DNA from: Eubacteriales Family XIII. Incertae Sedis bacterium | Lineage (GTDB): Bacteria > Bacillota > Clostridia > Peptostreptococcales > Anaerovoracaceae | Length of the DNA: 9,273 nt | Reading direction: 5' to 3' | NCBI GenBank assembly: GCA_031290715.1 | Contig: JAITNA010000045.1 | Span: 1-9,273 of the forward strand | In this document: in pieces, positions 5,601 to 9,273 of the stretch | Layout of the letters: the number at the start of each line of letters is the position of its first letter | How positions within the stretch are numbered: position 1 is the stretch's first letter | Position numbers and translations under genes: made by a program | The notes under the pieces: model-generated | Seen by the model: the letters and a program-made list of their open reading frames with translations, nothing else | What the model was told of the DNA's origin: nothing | The model's database searches: none

Positions 5601-6506
5601 TTCCCCCTCGTCCCCGGACTAAAGGCTGCGGACGAGGAAGGGATTCCCATAGCGCGCGCGGAAAAAAGATCGGGGACAGACGGCTCCGCGCACAAGGTCG
5701 GCGCCGCGAAACCGAGGGTATTCATCCCTGTTTTTCCGGGGACAAACTGCGAGGTCGACAGCCGGCGCGCCTTTGAGATGGCGGGCGCGGACGTGACCGT
5801 CGTCAATCTGCTCAGCCGCAATCACGGGGAACTGAACGAATCGATCGGGAAAATGGCGGATGAAATCAAACGGAGCCAGATTCTCATGATACCGGGCGGG
5901 TTCAGCGGCGGGGACGAGCCGGAGGGCTCGGCCAAATTCATTGCGGCGGTGTTCCGAAGCCCGGCCCTTTCCGAGGCGGTCATGGATTTGCTTGAAAACC
6001 GGGACGGCCTGATGCTTGGGGTTTGCAACGGTTTTCAGGCCTTGGTCAAACTGGGGCTTTTGCCTTACGGCCGGATCACGGAGCCGGATGAGAACGCGCC
6101 GACGCTGACGTACAATACGATCGGGCGCCATATGTCAAAGCTTGTCCGCGCGCGCGTGGGCTCCGTCTTGTCGCCGTGGCTGGCGGCAACCCGGGTCGGG
6201 GATATCCACACGGTTCCCGTTTCGCACGGAGAAGGCCGCTTTACGGCGGGCGCGGAAACCCTGCAAAAATTGTTGGCGAACGGGCAAATCGCGACGCAGT
6301 ATGTGGATTTGGCGGGGAATCCGACCTACGACGTGCGCTACAATCCGAACGGGTCGCTGCTTGCGATCGAAGGCATTACCTCGCCGGACGGCAGGATTTT
6401 CGGGCGCATGGGGCATTCGGAGCGGAATATGCCCGGACTGTACAGGAACGTCCCCGGGGACTATGATCAAAGTATCTTTGTTTCCGGTGTTCATTATTTC
6501 AAATAA
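2670..6506 (+). CDS. purL: Phosphoribosylformylglycinamidine synthase, single-chain
   Basis: Fourth step of de novo purine synthesis: FGAR + ATP + glutamine to FGAM, in the cytoplasm. At 1278 residues it is the long one-chain form, with domains in the order PurS-like N-terminus (about 1-150), linker domain with DHCRH (223-227), two AIRS-type ATP/FGAR halves (FKNETHNHP at 329-337; IPAIGGKDSMSG at 786-797) and a class I glutaminase from about 1016. The glutaminase has the nucleophile C1119 in GVCNGFQ and the H1186-G-E1188 pair, so ammonia supply from glutamine should be intact. The N-terminus and domain sequences look like the clostridial clade of this enzyme. ATG 2670 follows GAGGAG at 2661-2666, an unusually short 3-nt spacing, but MLRRVYVEKK fits the family start. 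It is the first gene of the operon, behind its own probable promoter, and ends 17 nt before purE. Confidence 0.97.
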   Translation: MLRRVYVEKKSGFDIEAQNLRKELKENLGVAGLKKVRVINRYDVENISDELYEKAKALVFSEPNLDEVRDEELEISKEAFAFGVEYLPGQFDQRADSAATCIRLIDPDADPAVRCAKIMVIESRLDEEVKSKILKYCINPVDSRQAAAAKPQTLSVNLPDPAAVRVAEGFRRMSDGELRRFGSEMEFAMNHEDLAFVRDYYSEEEFRDPTVAELRVIDTYWSDHCRHTTFLTKLTEVNFEGGGYADVVREAFEEYLKIRAEVYGGEAAAKRPVTLMDMATIGMKYLKKQGLLNDLDESEEINACSIRVEAELIPEPGAAPVKEDWLVMFKNETHNHPTEIEPFGGAATCLGGAIRDPLSGRAYVYQAMRVTGSGNPGTSIRDTLPGKLTQYQITRGAAKGYSTYGNQIGLATGFVDEIYDDSYCAKRLEIGAVVGAAPAENVVRETPVKGDVVLIVGGRTGRDGIGGATGSSKEHTEESIHTAGAEVQKGNPPIERDIQRLFRRKEAAKLIKRCNDFGAGGVSVAIGELAPSIDVNLDLVPKKYEGLDGTELAISESQERMAVVIAKENVERFSAYAVEENIEVAAVAKVTDTGRFRMYWREDLILDISRKFLDSNGAQQERKALVRAEDIQIRRGEEIIASEIPGERDLLGMLAELNCAGKRGLIEYFDSTIGAGSLLMPLGGKAQLTPTAGMASKLPVTDGDTNTATLMSYGFDPRIAKDSSYHSAVFAVLDSAAKIAAMGGDITKIRLSLQEYFPKLGKVPTRWARPVMALLGALKAQLSLGIPAIGGKDSMSGTFQHLDVVPTLVSFAVAPADARRILSPEFKQSGSKIVFLECKRDGAFMPDFEGFMNHMKRVHELALENRILAANTVSYGGLFVAAAKMAIGNGIGTVLFAPNRNDLIDESYGSLLLEIAAGEDPEALFGGLDYRVIGETVDSGCIEIKSLEGIKSSSSFDSVIVPLDEIAERWESPLSAAFPLVPGLKAADEEGIPIARAEKRSGTDGSAHKVGAAKPRVFIPVFPGTNCEVDSRRAFEMAGADVTVVNLLSRNHGELNESIGKMADEIKRSQILMIPGGFSGGDEPEGSAKFIAAVFRSPALSEAVMDLLENRDGLMLGVCNGFQALVKLGLLPYGRITEPDENAPTLTYNTIGRHMSKLVRARVGSVLSPWLAATRVGDIHTVPVSHGEGRFTAGAETLQKLLANGQIATQYVDLAGNPTYDVRYNPNGSLLAIEGITSPDGRIFGRMGHSERNMPGLYRNVPGDYDQSIFVSGVHYFK

Positions 6507-6509
6507 TTC

Positions 6510-6514
6510 GGAGG
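6510..6514 (+). promoter_or_regulatory. Ribosome binding site deciding the purE start
   Basis: GGAGG ends directly against the in-frame TTG at 6515, so it cannot serve that codon. It lies 9 nt before ATG 6524, which is therefore taken as the start. Confidence 0.8.
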
Positions 6515-6523
6515 TTGATACAA

Positions 6524-7012
6524 ATGAAGGCAGGTATTGTGATGGGCAGCCGCAGCGATTACAAGGCGGTGGAGCGCGCCGAAAAGATATTGGACGGGTT
6601 TGCCGTGGACTATGAAACGCGTATCATTTCCGCGCACCGCACGCCGTCGGCCGCGGAGGAGTTCGCGCGGGGCGCCGAGGAAGAGGGTATCGAGGTCATC
6701 ATCGCGGCGGCCGGCAAGGCGGCGCATCTCGGCGGGGTGATCGCCGCGTATACGCCCCTGCCCGTTATCGGGCTGCCGATCAAATCTTCGACATTAGACG
6801 GTCTGGATTCCCTGCTCTCGATGGTGCAGATGCCCCGCGGTGTACCCGTGGCGACGGTGGCGATCGACGGCGCGGAAAACGCGGCGCTGCTCGCGGTGCA
6901 GATTCTGTCTGTGAAATACGCGCAGCTTCGCGAAGCGATGATTACATACAAGGCAAATATGGAACGGGAAGTGCTCCGCGACGACGCCGAGTTCCAATCG
7001 GAAAAAATATAG
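6524..7012 (+). CDS. purE: N5-carboxyaminoimidazole ribonucleotide mutase / AIR carboxylase catalytic subunit
   Basis: PurE makes CAIR, the substrate of PurC, encoded next. The protein has 162 residues, the usual length for the stand-alone bacterial enzyme. Family motifs are present: MGSRSD (7-12) at the nucleotide-binding loop, SAHRTP (36-41) with the conserved H38, and AGKAAHLGG (63-71), where many relatives have LPG. Octamer formation is known for the family. The motifs favour the class I mutase that works with PurK. No purK is visible here, so it must lie elsewhere unless this enzyme uses AIR and CO2 directly (class II); the sequence alone does not settle this for me. The gap to purC is 44 nt. 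Confidence 0.95.
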   Translation: MKAGIVMGSRSDYKAVERAEKILDGFAVDYETRIISAHRTPSAAEEFARGAEEEGIEVIIAAAGKAAHLGGVIAAYTPLPVIGLPIKSSTLDGLDSLLSMVQMPRGVPVATVAIDGAENAALLAVQILSVKYAQLREAMITYKANMEREVLRDDAEFQSEKI

Positions 7013-7056
7013 ATGTCTATTCAGAGGTATGTTAAATATTTAAAAGGAGGAAGGAC

Positions 7057-7773
7057 ATGACGGTTGAGAAACGGGAACAGCTTTATGAGGGCAAGGCGAA
7101 GAAGGTGTACGCGACGGACGACCCTGATTTGTATATCGTGTCGTACAAGGACGACGCGACCGCTTTTAACGGGGAGAAAAAGGGGCGGATCGCGGACAAG
7201 GGCGTCGTCAACAACACGATGACGAACATTATCTTCGCGCTCCTCGAAAAGAAGGGCGTCCCGACGCATTTTGTCGAGCAGATCAGCGACCGCGATACGG
7301 TGGTGAAAGCCGTGACCATCCTGCCGCTTGAGGTGATTATCAGAAATGTCGCGGCCGGGTCTTTCTCCAAGCGCTACGGGGTGGAGGAGGGTACTGCGCT
7401 CGCGCGGCCTACGCTGGAGTTCTCATACAAGAAAGATGAACTCGGCGATCCGCTGATCAATGATGATCACGCGCTTGCGTTAGCGTTAATCACGGAGGAA
7501 CAGCTCGCGACTGTAAAAATTATTACACATAAAATCAATGGGATATTGACAGAATTTTTTCTTGACAAGGGGCTGAAGCTTATCGATTTCAAGATCGAAT
7601 TCGGGACGGACAACAGAACGGGGGAGGTCATTCTCGCGGACGAGATTTCGCCGGATACGTGCCGGCTGTGGGACGTAGACACGAACGAAAAGATGGACAA
7701 GGACCGGTTTCGCCGCGACCTCGGCAAATTGGAAGAAACCTATCAGGCGGTTCTGGGGAGGATACAAGCGTAA
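7057..7773 (+). CDS. purC: SAICAR synthetase (phosphoribosylaminoimidazole-succinocarboxamide synthase)
   Basis: Joins CAIR and aspartate with ATP to give SAICAR. The protein has 238 residues, the normal length of the bacterial single-domain enzyme. It starts with the typical QLYEGKAKKVY (8-18), the ATP-binding region. Both family signatures are clear: LPLEVIIRN (89-97) and LIDFKIEFG (175-183), the latter carrying substrate and metal contacts. A strong AAAGGAGG at 7043-7050 lies 6 nt before ATG 7057, the best ribosome binding site in the operon. The stop codon is 2 nt before the purM start, so the two are probably translationally coupled. In many clostridial clusters purF sits at this junction; here it does not. 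Confidence 0.97.
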   Translation: MTVEKREQLYEGKAKKVYATDDPDLYIVSYKDDATAFNGEKKGRIADKGVVNNTMTNIIFALLEKKGVPTHFVEQISDRDTVVKAVTILPLEVIIRNVAAGSFSKRYGVEEGTALARPTLEFSYKKDELGDPLINDDHALALALITEEQLATVKIITHKINGILTEFFLDKGLKLIDFKIEFGTDNRTGEVILADEISPDTCRLWDVDTNEKMDKDRFRRDLGKLEETYQAVLGRIQA

Positions 7774-7775
7774 AT

Positions 7776-8861
7776 ATGGAAGGCAAACTCACATACAAGG
7801 AGGCGGGCGTCGATACCAAAGAGGGCGAGCGCGCCGTGAAACTCATGCGCGAACATGCCCGGAAAACGTTCGACGCGGGGGTGCTGGCGGGGATCGGCGG
7901 GTTCGGCAGTTTGTACGCGCCGGATATGACAGGCATCTGCGAGCCGGTGCTTGTGGCGGGCAGCGACGGCGTCGGGACGAAGCTCTTGGTCGCGTTTTTG
8001 ATGAACAAACACGATACGGTCGGGCAGGATTGCGTGGCGATGTGCGTCAACGATGTGCTGTGCCAAGGGGCCAAGCCCCTTTTTTTCCTCGATTATATCG
8101 CGACGGGCCATGTGGACGCGGAGAAGGTCGCGTCCATCGTCAAGGGCGTTGCGGACGGCTGCATCCTCGGGCAATGCGCTTTGGTGGGCGGGGAAACGGC
8201 GGAGATGCCCGGACTCTACAAAGGGGATGACTACGATATGGCCGGTTTTTGCGTGGGCCTTGCGGACAAGAGCCGTATCATCGACGGAAAGACGATCAAA
8301 GAGGGCGACAAGATCATCGGGATTGCGAGCAGCGGGCTGCACAGCAACGGATTTTCGCTTGCGCGCAAGGTTTTATTTGAAAAAGCGGGGCTCACGGTGA
8401 AAGACCGGCTGCCGGAGCTCGGCGGCGCGGGCGCTTCCGCGGGTTTTGACTCGGACGTTTCTGCGGGCGCTGACTCTATGACGGTCGGGGACGTGCTGCT
8501 CACGCCGACGCGTATCTACACGAAACAGGTACGGGCCATCCTCGAACGCATTCAGCCAAAGGGTTTTGTCCATATCACGGGCGGCGGGTTTTTTGAAAAC
8601 ATCCCCCGTATCATGCCTGCCGGCCTTGGCGCGCGGATTCGGAAAGACGCTTGGGAACGGTCGGCAATCTTCGATGTCGTCGCGCGCCTTGGGGAAATCG
8701 ACGAAAAGGAGATGTTCTCCACCTTCAATATGGGGATCGGGCTCATGGCCGTTGTGAACCCCGCGGAAGCAAATACAGCCATCGACGCGCTCGCGGCGGT
8801 AGGCGAGGACGCGCGTGTGATCGGCGAGGTGTCGCTGGGCTCGGGCGTGACGCTGTGGTAA
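7776..8861 (+). CDS. purM: Phosphoribosylformylglycinamidine cyclo-ligase (AIR synthetase)
   Basis: Closes FGAM to AIR with ATP, the step after PurL. The protein has 361 residues from ATG 7776, slightly longer than the approximately 345 of E. coli PurM. Motifs in order: TYKEAGVD (6-13), GIGGFGSLY (about 40-48), SDGVGTKL (63-70), VNDVLCQGAKP (about 91-101), GGETAEMPG (138-146) and GIASSGLHSNGF (182-193). A Gly/Ala-rich stretch near 215-235 (GGAGASAG and following) accounts for part of the extra length. The frame is open further upstream to 7659, but that part overlaps purC and lacks homology. ATG 7776 gives the family N-terminus. GGGGAGG at 7755-7761 is the only ribosome binding site, at a long 14-nt spacing inside purC, again consistent with coupling. 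Confidence 0.96.
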   Translation: MEGKLTYKEAGVDTKEGERAVKLMREHARKTFDAGVLAGIGGFGSLYAPDMTGICEPVLVAGSDGVGTKLLVAFLMNKHDTVGQDCVAMCVNDVLCQGAKPLFFLDYIATGHVDAEKVASIVKGVADGCILGQCALVGGETAEMPGLYKGDDYDMAGFCVGLADKSRIIDGKTIKEGDKIIGIASSGLHSNGFSLARKVLFEKAGLTVKDRLPELGGAGASAGFDSDVSAGADSMTVGDVLLTPTRIYTKQVRAILERIQPKGFVHITGGGFFENIPRIMPAGLGARIRKDAWERSAIFDVVARLGEIDEKEMFSTFNMGIGLMAVVNPAEANTAIDALAAVGEDARVIGEVSLGSGVTLW

Positions 8862-9273
8862 ATATTTCGGTCATGGTGTCCGGCGGCGGCACCAATCTTC
8901 AAGCGGTAATCGACGGGATTCGGGACGGGCGGATCGAAAACGCCCGGATCGGCCTTGTCCTTTCCGGCAATGCGGACGCCTATGCGCTCGAGCGGGCCGG
9001 GAAAGCCGGCGTCAAAACCGCCGTCGTCTGCAAGCGGGATTTTCCGGACGCGGAGGTCCGGGCGGATGAGATCCTCCGTGTGCTGAACGCCGCGGAAACC
9101 GATCTTGTCGTCATGGCGGGCTATATCAACATCCTGCATCCCCGCGTCTGCCGCGCGTTCGCGGGGCGTATCATCAACATCCATCCGGCGCTCCTGCCAA
9201 AGCATGGCGGCGAGGGATATTTCGGCATTCGCGTACACGAAGCGGTACTGCTCGCGGGCGACAGGGAAAGCGG
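8855..9273 (+). CDS. purN: Phosphoribosylglycinamide formyltransferase, N-terminal part (3' end outside window)
   Basis: Transfers formyl from 10-formyl-THF to GAR, giving FGAR, the substrate of PurL. The first 139 residues are visible. The N-terminus VVNISVMVSGGGTNLQ holds the phosphate-binding SGGGTN (9-14). Further on are VVMAGYINIL and the active-site N108-I-H110-P in RIINIHPALLP. The third catalytic residue, the Asp near position 144, is expected just past the edge. The GTG at 8855 is chosen because it yields the complete first beta strand; the internal ATG at 8873 would start at residue 7 and cut it off. GTG overlaps the purM stop by 7 nt (GTGGTAA) and has no good ribosome binding site, so translation probably depends on ribosomes finishing purM. 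HGGEGYFGIRVHEAVL, in place of the proteobacterial FxGxxAxxQA type, resembles Bacillota PurN. Confidence 0.95.
   Translation, partial: MVNISVMVSGGGTNLQAVIDGIRDGRIENARIGLVLSGNADAYALERAGKAGVKTAVVCKRDFPDAEVRADEILRVLNAAETDLVVMAGYINILHPRVCRAFAGRIINIHPALLPKHGGEGYFGIRVHEAVLLAGDRES

Noticed and set aside
6515..6523. TTG start for purE at 6515
   Set aside because: The GGAGG ribosome binding site abuts this codon; ATG 6524 has proper spacing and matches the family N-terminus.
7659..7775. Upstream extension of the purM frame
   Set aside because: Overlaps the purC 3' end and encodes no PurM homology; the family N-terminus begins at ATG 7776.
8552..9238. 228-codon minus-strand frame opposite purM and purN
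   Set aside because: Antisense to two well-recognised genes; composition is typical of a shadow frame and no family resemblance is seen.

Overview
The window reads as chromosomal DNA of a bacterium with a moderately high G+C content (coding regions roughly 55-60% by eye). It most resembles the Bacillota, probably Clostridia. The main clue is the long single-chain PurL: its N-terminus, its TDGDTNTATLMSYG-like segment and its fused glutaminase domain match the clostridial clade of FGAM synthases rather than the split PurS/PurQ/PurL of Bacillus. AlaS, PurE, PurC, PurM and PurN are all ordinary bacterial types. The taxonomic call is an inference.

Layout. (1) 1-1053, plus strand: the 3' part of alaS, running in from the left edge. 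(2) 1101-1887, minus strand and convergent with alaS: a two-gene unit with a short type IV (pseudo)pilin and a PilX-like minor-pilin partner. (3) 1888-2669: a 782-base gap without genes. Its first ~110 bases are AT-rich and carry the pilin gene leader and a probable -10 box. From 1999 to 2476 it is packed with palindromes, tandem duplications and related repeat units, including a 253-bp segment (2224-2476) bounded by 17-bp near-perfect terminal inverted repeats, which looks like a MITE or REP-type element. The last ~190 bases form the purL control region: a dyad resembling a PurBox, an extended -10 promoter, and a leader of about 100 nt. (4) 2670-9273, plus strand: a compact purine operon purL-purE-purC-purM-purN, with purN cut by the right edge.

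Function. The pur genes cover the middle of de novo IMP synthesis: PurN (GAR to FGAR), PurL (FGAR to FGAM), PurM (FGAM to AIR), PurE (AIR/N5-CAIR to CAIR) and PurC (CAIR to SAICAR). purF, which often lies between purC and purM in clostridial clusters, is absent there; purC and purM are 2 nt apart. purM and purN overlap by 7 nt, which suggests translational coupling.

I see no tRNA or rRNA, CRISPR, phage gene, transposase or defence module. No new multi-gene system is visible. The part that most deserves a second look is the palindromic repeat cluster between the pilin genes and purL, followed by the possible purL operator and the isolated pilin pair.
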